From assembly GCA_002887195.1 (NCBI GenBank), contig PJAB01001135.1, positions 1 through 16,911 on the forward strand: a stretch of DNA of 16,911 bases, in the 5' to 3' direction. The notes beneath the pieces were generated by a model. The model did not search any database, was not told the DNA's origin, and was given only the letters and a program-made list of their open reading frames with translations. Below, in pieces: positions 1-6,782 of this stretch (positions are counted from its first letter, which is position 1; every line of letters begins with the position of its first letter). Both the position numbers and the translations under genes were made by a program. Source of the stretch: Chrysochromulina parva. Lineage: Eukaryota > Haptophyta > Prymnesiales > Chrysochromulinaceae.

Positions 1-120
1 CAAGTGCTCACCACAGCGCGTTCGGCTCTCGGGAGCAGGCGCGTTGATTGCCACTGATGACCACCTGCCTTGCATGCAAGTGCTCACCACAGCGCGTTCG
101 GCTCTCGGGAGCAGGCGCGT
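1..120 (+). mobile_element. Introner-like short element, two tandem copies (first cut by window edge)
   Basis: Bases 1-31 repeat exactly at 77-107, a 76-bp period. One full core (45-107) is flanked by perfect 13-bp direct repeats GGAGCAGGCGCGT at 32-44 and 108-120. The same core, lacking a 3-bp ACC insertion, occurs twice in reverse complement at 1837-1955, where it is flanked by a different 17-bp direct repeat. Each core holds the 12-bp palindrome CTTGCATGCAAG. The 76-bp period is not a multiple of three, so the copies must be spliced out or lie outside the coding sequence. A GC-AG intron boundary (CAG|GCGCGT and CAG|GCG) would put the exon start at 115. The repeat structure is seen directly; mobility and splicing are inferred. 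Simple tandem duplication of non-mobile sequence is the alternative. Confidence 0.6.
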
Positions 121-873
121 GTGACGCGTGAGCAAGAGATGCAGGCGCTCGAGAACAGGTGGCTCGCCCAACACAGCGCCGATGCGAGGGAGCAGCAGCG
201 AGTCGCGAGCGCTCTGAGCGCCGATGCAGAGATGCTCCGGGAGGAAGCCGTCCAATCAGTCGTCCAGCACCTCTCGGCCTTCGGGCTCAACCGCAACTTG
301 CCATGGCAGATCTACGCGACGCGCCCGAAGCGATTTACGCGCGGGCCGTTAGGCAGGGAGCCGTTAGGTAGGGAGCCGTTAGGGCCGCTCGGGGCTCCCT
401 CGCTCAGCTCACTCTCAGCCGCAAGGCTTGCGCTCGGCGAGCCGATGGGCGCCCAAGACGACGCGGTGCCCCCCTCGCTGCATCCGTTGGATCCATATGC
501 TGGGCAGAACGCTGGGCAGAACGCTGGGCAGAACCCGTACGCGCTGTTCGACGCGCCGCCGCACGATGAGCGCGCCGCCCCTGCCGCCGTGCCGCCGCCA
601 CCACACCGTCCCATCCGCTCGACCGTTGGATCGGTGTACGATCAACCCGTGTGGCCACGCCACCAACCGCCGCGCACGGCCGCCCAACACAGCGCTGAGA
701 TGCCGCTACCGCCCGTGCGCGGTGCGAAGCCACGCACGGCCTGGCCTTCTCCACGCGTGCCTGCGCCGCCGCAGCCGCCGCAGCACAAGAAGTATGACTA
801 CTTCGACAAGTTCGACAAATTCGGTCGCCCCATCTCGCCGCGCTCGCTCGCGCCGCCAAGCGCCTATGCCTGA
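115..873 (+). CDS. 3' part of a coiled-coil and proline-rich protein of unknown function
   Basis: I do not recognise this gene. An open frame runs from at least 115 to the TGA at 871-873, giving 252 residues; earlier exons must lie left of the window. The exon start at 115 assumes the upstream repeat is an intron ending in CAG at 114. The first 65 or so residues are charged and helical (many Glu, Arg, Gln and Ala), as in the end of a coiled coil. The rest is Pro/Ala-rich and probably disordered. It carries internal repeats: GREPL units encoded near 346-390 and AGQN three times at 499-534. A short aromatic/charged segment near the C-terminus reads KYDYFDKFDKFGRP. Codon use is strongly GC-rich, like its neighbours. 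An antisense open frame over this stretch is Arg/Ala-rich and looks like a shadow. It converges with the CIA30 gene, about 530 bp away. Confidence 0.5.
   Translation, partial: ARVTREQEMQALENRWLAQHSADAREQQRVASALSADAEMLREEAVQSVVQHLSAFGLNRNLPWQIYATRPKRFTRGPLGREPLGREPLGPLGAPSLSSLSAARLALGEPMGAQDDAVPPSLHPLDPYAGQNAGQNAGQNPYALFDAPPHDERAAPAAVPPPPHRPIRSTVGSVYDQPVWPRHQPPRTAAQHSAEMPLPPVRGAKPRTAWPSPRVPAPPQPPQHKKYDYFDKFDKFGRPISPRSLAPPSAYA
499..534 (+). repeat. Coding minisatellite, 12 bp x 3
   Basis: The unit GCTGGGCAGAAC is repeated three times without a mismatch, encoding AGQN each time. It lies in the disordered part of the first gene, where whole-codon expansion keeps the frame. Confidence 0.9.
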
Positions 874-1403
874 GAGAGAAGAGAGGAGAGGAGCAGAGCA
901 GACCCCAGCGGCAGCGGGCGAGAACGTGCCTCTATTGCTTCTGAGTGTGGACTCATGCACCTGTATTCCGTTGGTGTTCTGACTCGTGCTAAACTCGGAA
1001 AACTCGTGCTGCATTTGGCCGCCGCGCTCCCTCGCCTCGTGATAACGTGCCAACCCCCTCGATAGTGCGCGCGAGAGATAGATACGTCGTGTACGCGCCG
1101 CCGCGCGCCGGAGTGCGGAGAGTTTACGTTAACGCGAAGGCGTCGCAACCACGTTTATCCCGTGCTGCGCCGGTCGTGGACGGTCTCAGTCTCGAGTCTG
1201 CCGGTGCGGCGTCTGCCGGGGTCGGAACGGGCCCGCCGCCGCCGCGGCGGGCGGGGGCGGGGCGCGGGGGGGCCGCCGGAACGGAATACCGCTACGAAAG
1301 GCGTGCCAATCGCGGTGGGGCCACCTTTCCTACTCTGTAGTACGTCTCGCGATTTACCCTTTATACCGAACCCGCATCCCACGCGAACATCAGCGACAGC
1401 GTG
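874..1403. other. Convergent intergenic region with hairpin and G-quadruplex motif
   Basis: This is the space between the stop codons of two converging genes. I see no convincing coding frame. Bases 1232-1251 form a GC hairpin with 8-bp perfect arms (CCCGCCGC and GCGGCGGG) and a 4-nt loop. Bases 1249-1272 on the + strand contain four G-runs of three or more separated by 1, 1 and 3 nt, which meets the usual G-quadruplex pattern. The remainder holds 3' untranslated sequence of both genes, with no recognised RNA gene. Confidence 0.5.
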
Positions 1404-2439
1404 TTACACCCATCGCCGTCCGTTGATCGCAAGCTCGCTCTTCCCAGCTGCGAGCTGCTTGAGCTCGATGCGAAAGTTGCCCGGAGGGCAGCCCCTCTTG
1501 TCTGCCACCTCGCCTCCTCCCGCCGCGAATTGGGAGAGCATCAGCCCCAGCGAGCAAATCTTCGCGTCCCGGAGCGGAGGGGCGTCCCGCAGCGGCCGGC
1601 CCTGGAAGGACGGCTTGAACTCGTCCAGAGGCAGCACGAGATCAGCGAAGCCGTCCGCGTCGACTGCCTCGTTGGCTGTGTCGAGGAGGATCTGATAAGA
1701 GATGCGCGGGGCGTGATCACCCATGAGGGTGAGCTTATAGCCCACCCTGCCATCACTCTTCACCTTCAGCCGCAGGGCCTCCACGTCCTGGATGCTCACG
1801 AGCCGTGCGCAGCGCACGCTGGCAAATCCACCTCCTCGAGAGCCGAACGCGCTGTGGTGAGCACTTGCATGCAAGGCAGGTCATCAGTGGCAAATCCACC
1901 TCCTCGAGAGCCGAACGCGCTGTGGTGAGCACTTGCATGCAAGGCAGGTCATCAGTGGCGAATCCACCTCCTTGCTCGATGAGCACGCCCTCAAAGACGC
2001 TCACGCCGTTCTCGAAGACCACTCGACTGCGGCTCGACCCTCCCATGATTCGATCGTCGACTGCCATCCACGCGTCGGCAGCATCCTGACGGGTGAAATC
2101 GAGTGGCCATGGCTGGACCTGTGGCTGGTTGGCCGACGACGTAGGCCGTGGGGACTCTGTCGCAGCAATCTCTTCGAGGACAGTGTCCAGCGCACGTCGC
2201 ATCGTCCATGCGCGCTCCTCTGCCGAGCTCTGGGCACTGGTCAAGTCGAGCGCTCTCGACAGAGTGGCCTGGATGCGAGAGGTGCTCTCCTTGAGAGCCG
2301 GTGCGCTACTGTAGGCCAAGCATTCTGAGGCGGCCTTTGCGTAAGCCTCAAAGCAGCCCTGCGGATCTCCACGGTTGTAGAGCGGCACCCCGACAGAGAG
2401 CGCGGCGACGATGCATCCTCGTATCGACTGGAGCTTCAT
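1404..2439 (-). CDS. CIA30 (NDUFAF1-like) domain protein, two exons
   Basis: Exon 1 is 2439-1968 and exon 2 is 1831-1404, giving 299 residues and a TAA stop. Residues 113-290 match the CIA30 fold of the complex I assembly factor family. VDDRIMGG (127-134) matches the family's DD/D-x-x-MGG signature, followed by GGGFASVR (157-164), a DGR-x-x-Y strand, LPLDEFKPSFQGRP and a late ICSLGLML strand. The first 100 residues form an extra helical region beginning GVPLYNRGDPQGC, a pattern I associate with CIA30 proteins of algae but cannot assign a function. ATG at 2439 is the first in-frame Met; no clear targeting peptide is visible, so mitochondrial versus plastid location is open. Without removal of 136 nt the frame shifts in the middle of GGGFASVR. 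The gene diverges from the TLC gene with 207 bp between start codons. Confidence 0.8.
1820..1972 (-). mobile_element. Introner-like element, two tandem copies forming the CIA30 intron
   Basis: On the coding (minus) strand a 17-bp direct repeat AGGAGGTGGATTYGCCA occurs three times (plus-strand 1820-1836, 1888-1904, 1956-1972). It is separated by two identical 51-bp cores, a 68-bp period. The core matches the element at 45-107 in the same orientation relative to transcription. Cutting at the same point in the outer repeats (AGGAG|GTGGAT donor, AGGAG| acceptor) removes plus-strand 1832-1967, exactly 136 nt, and joins Gly158 in phase 1 to give GGGFASVRC. CTCAC, about 27 nt before the acceptor, could serve as branch site. 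The repeats and frame restoration are seen directly; that this is a spliced, formerly mobile intron is inference. A broken gene with a tandem duplication is the alternative. Confidence 0.7.
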
Positions 2440-2646
2440 CAGTCGCAGCAACTGCCCGTCGCGGACTGTCGTGTGCAACGCGGCGAGCGCCGTTCCGCAA
2501 GCTCGCGGAATCTGGCGAGAGCGTATCAGTGTGAGTGTCTCGGAAACGTTTGCTCCGCACGATGCGGCACGTCAGTGTGAGAGTTTACTCGCGAACACAA
2601 TTTGACGAAATTGAACGAAAATCTGCTTCTTTTTGCGGGCGCGGAG
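2440..2646. promoter_or_regulatory. Divergent promoter region, CIA30 / TLC genes
   Basis: Two start codons face away from each other across 207 bp, so both promoters must lie here unless unseen 5' exons exist. The right half (about 2565-2640) is noticeably richer in A/T than the coding sequence. No TATA box or other defined element is clear. Confidence 0.4.
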
Positions 2647-3441
2647 ATGGAGGTCCTGGCTTCGCTGGCGACCACATACCCGCGGGCGACGTACATCGCC
2701 GGGTGGACATGCGCAGAATTCGTCCTTTGTATTGTGCTATGGGCGGTGTGTGCAAACACATCGACGTTCAAGTCCAAACCGCTCGTGGCGGCGTTCATGC
2801 TTGCTCATCAATTCCCGATTGTTGGACTGTGCTACTACGCTTTGATTGGACGGCTCGACTGGATCATGGAGCAGCCAGCCACGCTAAAAGAGCGCATGTA
2901 TGGCTTCGATCCCGCGGCTGAGCAGATATGCATGATTCAGGTTGCGCTCCAGATCTTTGTGACCACCATCGCGTTCGCCACGCGAGACGGGGGGCTCTTG
3001 AAGCCCGAACTCCTGGCGCACCATTCCGTCACTGCGACGCTCATGTGCATCTGCCTGCACCCATTCGGTCACTCCCGTGTGGGCATCTTCTTCGGCCTCA
3101 CAGAGCTCTCGACCATCCCGCTCAACGTCATGGACGTCTTCAAGAACTTTCCGGACCTCGTCAAGAGCTTTCCATTCCTCGACGTCGTCTGCAAGATCTC
3201 CTTCGCCTTCTCGTTTCTGGTCCTTCGCGTGGGCCTGGTGACCAAGGTGAGCTACGACTTCCAGGCAGATCTCTACGAGCTCTACGCGACCGGCACCGCC
3301 CACTCCGTCCCTGCCGTCTTCTTCATGTCCCTTTCCAATATCTTTGTCGTTGGGTTGCAGTTGTACTGGTCCACTCTGATCATCAAGGGACTCTACGGGC
3401 TCGCGTTCGGCAAAGCGCCCAAGAAGGCCAAGGCCACCTGA
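2647..3441 (+). CDS. TLC-domain multi-pass membrane protein
   Basis: Single exon, 264 residues, starting at the first in-frame ATG (2647) and ending in TGA. Hydrophobic segments lie at about residues 17-35, 45-68, 96-114, 124-140, 146-165, 180-202 and 224-250, consistent with the TRAM-LAG1-CLN8 (TLC) fold. The family hallmark is visible: a His-His pair (H125-H126) in LLAHHSVTATL, then a helix with FFGLTELSTIPLNVMDVF, the E-x-S/T motif that follows in TLC proteins. The C-terminus ends KAKAT, with Lys at -3 and -5, fitting the K-x-K-x-x endoplasmic reticulum retrieval signal. TLC proteins act in lipid sensing, ceramide synthesis or membrane lipid composition. This one lacks enough ceramide-synthase signature for me to call it LAG1, so substrate and reaction are unknown. 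Confidence 0.85.
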   Translation: MEVLASLATTYPRATYIAGWTCAEFVLCIVLWAVCANTSTFKSKPLVAAFMLAHQFPIVGLCYYALIGRLDWIMEQPATLKERMYGFDPAAEQICMIQVALQIFVTTIAFATRDGGLLKPELLAHHSVTATLMCICLHPFGHSRVGIFFGLTELSTIPLNVMDVFKNFPDLVKSFPFLDVVCKISFAFSFLVLRVGLVTKVSYDFQADLYELYATGTAHSVPAVFFMSLSNIFVVGLQLYWSTLIIKGLYGLAFGKAPKKAKAT

Positions 3442-3947
3442 TGAAAGGCTGTCCATGTATCCCGTATTTGTGCATGTACCGAACACGTGGTCGGATGAAA
3501 GAGCGATCTCGTGACGCCGCCGTGTGATACACGCACCGCGGTCGATTTTACGTTCGAGACGTCGACCCGACCCGACCGAGAACCTACCGTGTCGGGACGT
3601 CGACAGACAGATGAAAATCACAACAACAACACATTTACTGTTTTCGTCATTATTCTACTAGGCTTAAAATCCACGACCACATCACCGCCAGGCACGAGGC
3701 AGACGCCAGACCGTTTCGGGATTTTCGCATTCATTCTATTGTCGTAATGCCGCGCACCCGCCGCACGCCCGCCGCGCTCTTACGTATTGGAAACCCGTTA
3801 CGGATATTCGCTCCAAGGCCGCCATCCGTAAAGCGAAGTTGAGCATGAGTCCGGGGTCGCTGCGCGCGCCCCAGACGCCGTGACCCCAGGGCCGCGCCGA
3901 GCGCTCAGAGCGTGACGGTGGTGCCAAGCGCCTGATGGCGTTCGCAA
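3442..3947. other. Convergent intergenic region, TLC / ORC4
   Basis: This holds the 3' ends of two converging transcripts. Bases about 3615-3740 form a relatively A/T-rich patch. No coding frame or RNA gene is convincing. Its right edge (3905-3945) is a duplicate of the ORC4 stop-codon region. Confidence 0.5.
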
Positions 3948-3989
3948 TCAGAGCGTGACGGTGGTGCCAAAGCGCCTGATGGCGTTCGC
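3905..3989 (-). repeat. Tandem duplication of the ORC4 3' end
   Basis: Bases 3948-3989 (the last codons and TGA of ORC4) recur at 3905-3945 with a single one-base deletion in an AAA run and otherwise no mismatch. The period is 43 bp. The distal copy lies after the current stop, so it is untranslated. Confidence 0.9.
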
Positions 3990-6561
3990 GAGGCCCTGGG
4001 AGCCCTTGACGTACTCGTAGATGACCTCCGCGTCGATGGCGAGTTGGAGTGGCAGCTGGTCGTTGGCGACGCCGCGAGGCCTGGGCTCGGCGTGGGCGAT
4101 GAGGCCGAGCGCGATCAGATGCTCGAAGGCCTTCGTAAGCAGGTCACGCGGGTAGTCAAACTGACGAGTCCCGTCGGCGTCGGCCATTAGGAAGCCCGCG
4201 TACTCGCGAAGCACGAGACGGAAGGTATGCGGCGGCGGCAACTCCTTGTCGAGCAGCTTCTTGAGGCACAGGAGGAGGAGCAGCTCCACGTACGAGCACT
4301 CGACGAGGATGGTCTCCGGCCGCGGCAGCACAAGGGTCCGAAGCGCCGTCTCGAGCTTCTCAACGGTCACGAGCGGCTGCTGCTCGGAGAGCTCTAGAAG
4401 CGCCAGCCGCACCGCCGTCTGCAGCTGCCCGGCTGTGACGCCCATACTGAGCCGGCGCGTGAGCTGCGGGGCTTCGGTCGCGAGCGAGGCGCATACGGCG
4501 GCGCTGTTGGCGCTCCAGGCGGTGTGAAAGGGCTTCGCCTTGGCCGCAAACGCGCTCGAGTACGTGAGAAGCGAGGGGAGGCTGAGTGCCGCGCCGAGCA
4601 CGCGCGAGCAGTCGTCGGCACCCGTGAGCGCTGGCAGGAGGAGCTGCCGTTGCGAGCAGCGCGAGCGCACGCGTTTCTCGAGTAGATCGGCCACGTCGAT
4701 ACGCGTGGTCAGGCCCACCACGGCCATCTGAGCGTCTTCTGTCTGCATCAGGTCGAAGAGGGAGTAGAGCTGCAGGCGTGGGGAGGAGGGGGAAGAGAGG
4801 GGGGGTGAGAGGAGAGGGAGGATGGGAAACAGAGCAGAGAGAGGAATGGGGGGAGAGGAGAGCGGGGGGAGAGCGGGGAGGAGAGGGAAGAGAAGGAGGA
4901 AGGGGGGTAGGAAAGCGAAGGAAAGGGCGGAGATCTGTTGGCGCCTCGAAGCCTACCAGCGTCTGCTTGGGGCGGAAGGTGAACTGTTCGAAATCATGGA
5001 GCACGAAGAGGACGGGACGTCCCTGAGCCTCGACGGCGCCCTCGCCCTCGCAGCCGGGGCGCGCACGACGGAGCAGATGGAGCAGGTAGCGCAGTCCATC
5101 GCAGAACGAGCCACGCATCGTCATGCCGCCATGCGCCACGCGTAGCTGCGACGCGATCGCCATCAGCGCGGTTGGCTCGTCGGGTACCAGCAGTGCATGC
5201 AAATCGACACGATGGAACGCGAGCTCCTCCTCCTCGTCCTCGTGCTCAGGACCCCGGTCGGGCGTGGGCATTTGACGAAGCACGGCCGAGAGCAGCCGGT
5301 GCTTTCCACAGCCGCGCGGCCCAACAAGCAGCGTGGAGACGTTCTCGATCCCGTCCACCGTGCGCTCGAGTAGGGCATGCAGCTCGCGAAAGGCGGGTGC
5401 ATGCGCTCCCTCCCGATGCACCGCGTCGAGCAGAGTCGAGCGCGTCGCCGGCGCGTTGAGCGTCTCGAGTACCGTGGCGCGTGCCCACGTGACGAGGCGC
5501 TTTGGGAAGCCACCCGCCGCGAGAGCCTCCTTGTGTGCGCGTGATGCCGCCGCTTTCGCCTCCTTGACCGCCGACGCCGAGTACAGCGCTGAGCGCGGCG
5601 CGCGCGCGGCGGCCGCGGCGGCCGCGGCGGCCGCGGCGGCCGCGGCAGCGCCTCGCTCGGCGATAGCGGCGCGGCGAGAGAGTTGAGCTGAGCCGCCGAG
5701 CTCAGCGATGGCGCCGGAGTCGGCGGCGCTGGACGAGGAGGCTGATGTGTGGCCAGGGTTGGGCGTGGCAGCTGGCGCGATTGCGCCGCCGCTCGCCGCC
5801 GCCGCCGCCGCCGCCGCATCGCCGCCGCCGAGCGCCGCCGGCGTCTGGGCACCGCTTCGCTCGCTACTGACGCCCTTGCCGTTCGCGCTGCTTCGCGCCG
5901 GCGCCGCGTCTTTGCCGCCTGGAAGAGCCCGGGATGCCGAGGCGGATGCAGCTGCGGTGCCGCACGCCGCAGGCGTGCTGCTCCCAGCGCCGCCGTCACT
6001 GCCCTTGCCGCTGCCGCCACAGCTGCTGCTGCTGCCGGCGGCGCCCCGCCCAACGGATGCTTCCGTGCGCTGCTTCGCTGCCGACGGCGGTACGCCCGCG
6101 TCGGCCGCCGCCGCTGCATCGTGCCGCGCGCGCTTGCTGGCGGCCGCCGCAGACAGGGATGCCGCCGTCGAGATGGCCGTCTGCGGCCGCTTCGAGCATC
6201 CCGGAGCGCTCGTCTGCTCCTGCTCCTGCTCCTTGGCGGCCTTGGCGGCTGCGCTGAACCGCTTGAAGTTGGTGGGCGTGGTGCCGAAGACGCCTCTCAG
6301 GTCGTGGATTCGACGGAGCAGCTCGTCAGGCCGGCGCTTGGGGCACCGCTTCGACCTCATATACTCGATGATGTTCTCGACGTACTCCTCGCACGCCTCC
6401 CTGGGCTTCGAGGCGGCGAGCGTTGTGCCCAGGCCGGGCAGGGCTAAGGAGTGGCCGAAGGCGATGTCGTCGTTACGGTTGATGAGCATCCCCTCAGCGA
6501 GGTAAAAGTCCTCCGTCGGCGTCCACGGCGGCGAAAAGCCTGAGCCATCGGGCAGGCTCAT
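3948..6561 (-). CDS. ORC4: Origin recognition complex subunit 4 with long N-terminal extension
   Basis: Exon 1 is 6561-4957 and exon 2 is 4769-3948, joined in phase 0, for 808 residues, roughly twice the usual length of about 430. The conserved part starts near residue 365. It carries the Walker A loop GPRGCGKH (414-421), the Walker B region VLFVLHDFEQF (about 517-527), QTL|LYSLFDL across the splice, VVGLTTRIDVADLLEKRVRSR (552-572, sensor/box VII region), then the C-terminal winged-helix region to the stop. ORC4 is an AAA+ subunit of the origin-loading complex in the nucleus. Odd points: His replaces the usual Thr/Ser after the Walker A Lys, and His-Asp replaces the acidic pair at Walker B (H522-D523). 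Residues 10-100 form a separate folded segment, SANT/Myb-like at best (W-T-x-T-E-D), joined by about 250 low-complexity Ala/Ser/Gly residues. The N-terminal segment could belong to a separate gene. Confidence 0.85.
4770..4956 (-). other. ORC4 intron with homopurine/homopyrimidine tract
   Basis: On the coding strand the boundary is CTG|GTAGGC and CCTGCAG|CTCTAC, giving a 187-nt intron in phase 0. The splice joins QTL to LYSLFD, the contiguous order seen in ORC4 proteins generally. From about 4779 to 4932 the plus strand is almost entirely G and A, so the transcript has an extreme pyrimidine tract. Confidence 0.85.
5600..5655 (-). repeat. Poly-alanine-coding GC triplet tract in ORC4
   Basis: A run of GCGGCC/GCGGCG-type triplets encodes about 15 consecutive Ala residues in the ORC4 linker. 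A second, shorter GCC triplet run at about 5797-5820 encodes a further Ala stretch. Both can gain or lose codons without breaking the frame. Confidence 0.85.
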
Positions 6562-6780
6562 GCCCGGAGCAGCAGTGTAAGGCGGGATGGCGCGAGAGAA
6601 ATTTGTTTGGCGGTTTCATTCAGGCGCAATTACATCCCTCATCAAGGGGCGCCTCCCAGGCGCAGCGCGGCGCAGCATATGTCTACAAAGCGCGAGAAGC
6701 ACTTGTCGCAGCCCGCGTAGTCGCACTCGTACGGCTTTTCGCCCGTGTGCGTGCGCTTGTGCCGATTGCGGAATTCGCAA
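6562..6780. promoter_or_regulatory. Divergent promoter region, ORC4 / ILEI-ART gene
   Basis: The start codons of the two genes face away from each other across 219 bp. A short A/T-rich stretch at 6598-6635 is the only compositional candidate for a core promoter. The right part is occupied by an antisense zinc-finger relic. Confidence 0.4.
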
Positions 6781-6782
6781 AT
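6687..6782 (-). pseudogene. Relic fragment of a C2H2 zinc-finger gene
   Basis: On the minus strand these bases read ICEFRNRHKRTHTGEKPYEC followed by DYAGCDKCFSRF. This is the His-x3-His tail of one C2H2 finger, the canonical TGEKPYEC linker and the Cys-x4-Cys start of the next finger. The second finger is never completed: after CFSRF the sequence diverges and stops at 6642-6644. The first finger lacks its Cys pair. The match to the linker consensus is too exact to be chance. No full gene surrounds it, so I call it a transposed or decayed fragment. It overlaps the ATG of the gene on the other strand by two bases. Confidence 0.65.

Noticed and set aside
404..859. Minus-strand open frame opposite the first gene
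   Set aside because: Arg/Ala-rich composition with no motif. The + strand frame has in-frame amino-acid repeats and a more protein-like mix.
1753..1967. Unspliced continuation of the CIA30 frame through the repeats
   Set aside because: The frame changes in each repeat copy, the residues become non-conserved, and the CIA30 motif GGGFASVR resumes only after 136 nt are removed.
1820..1972. Repeats as a CRISPR array
   Set aside because: Both repeat and intervening core are identical between units, so there are no unique spacers. The setting is a eukaryotic gene.
3550..3562. GTTCGAGAC resembling a tRNA B box
   Set aside because: No cloverleaf can be drawn around it; no A box or acceptor pairing is seen.
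5163..6119. Long Arg/Ala-rich open frame on the minus strand within ORC4 exon 1
   Set aside because: It is an out-of-frame shadow of ORC4. Its composition is dominated by Arg and Ala as expected from GC-rich triplets, and the ORC4 frame has clear motifs.
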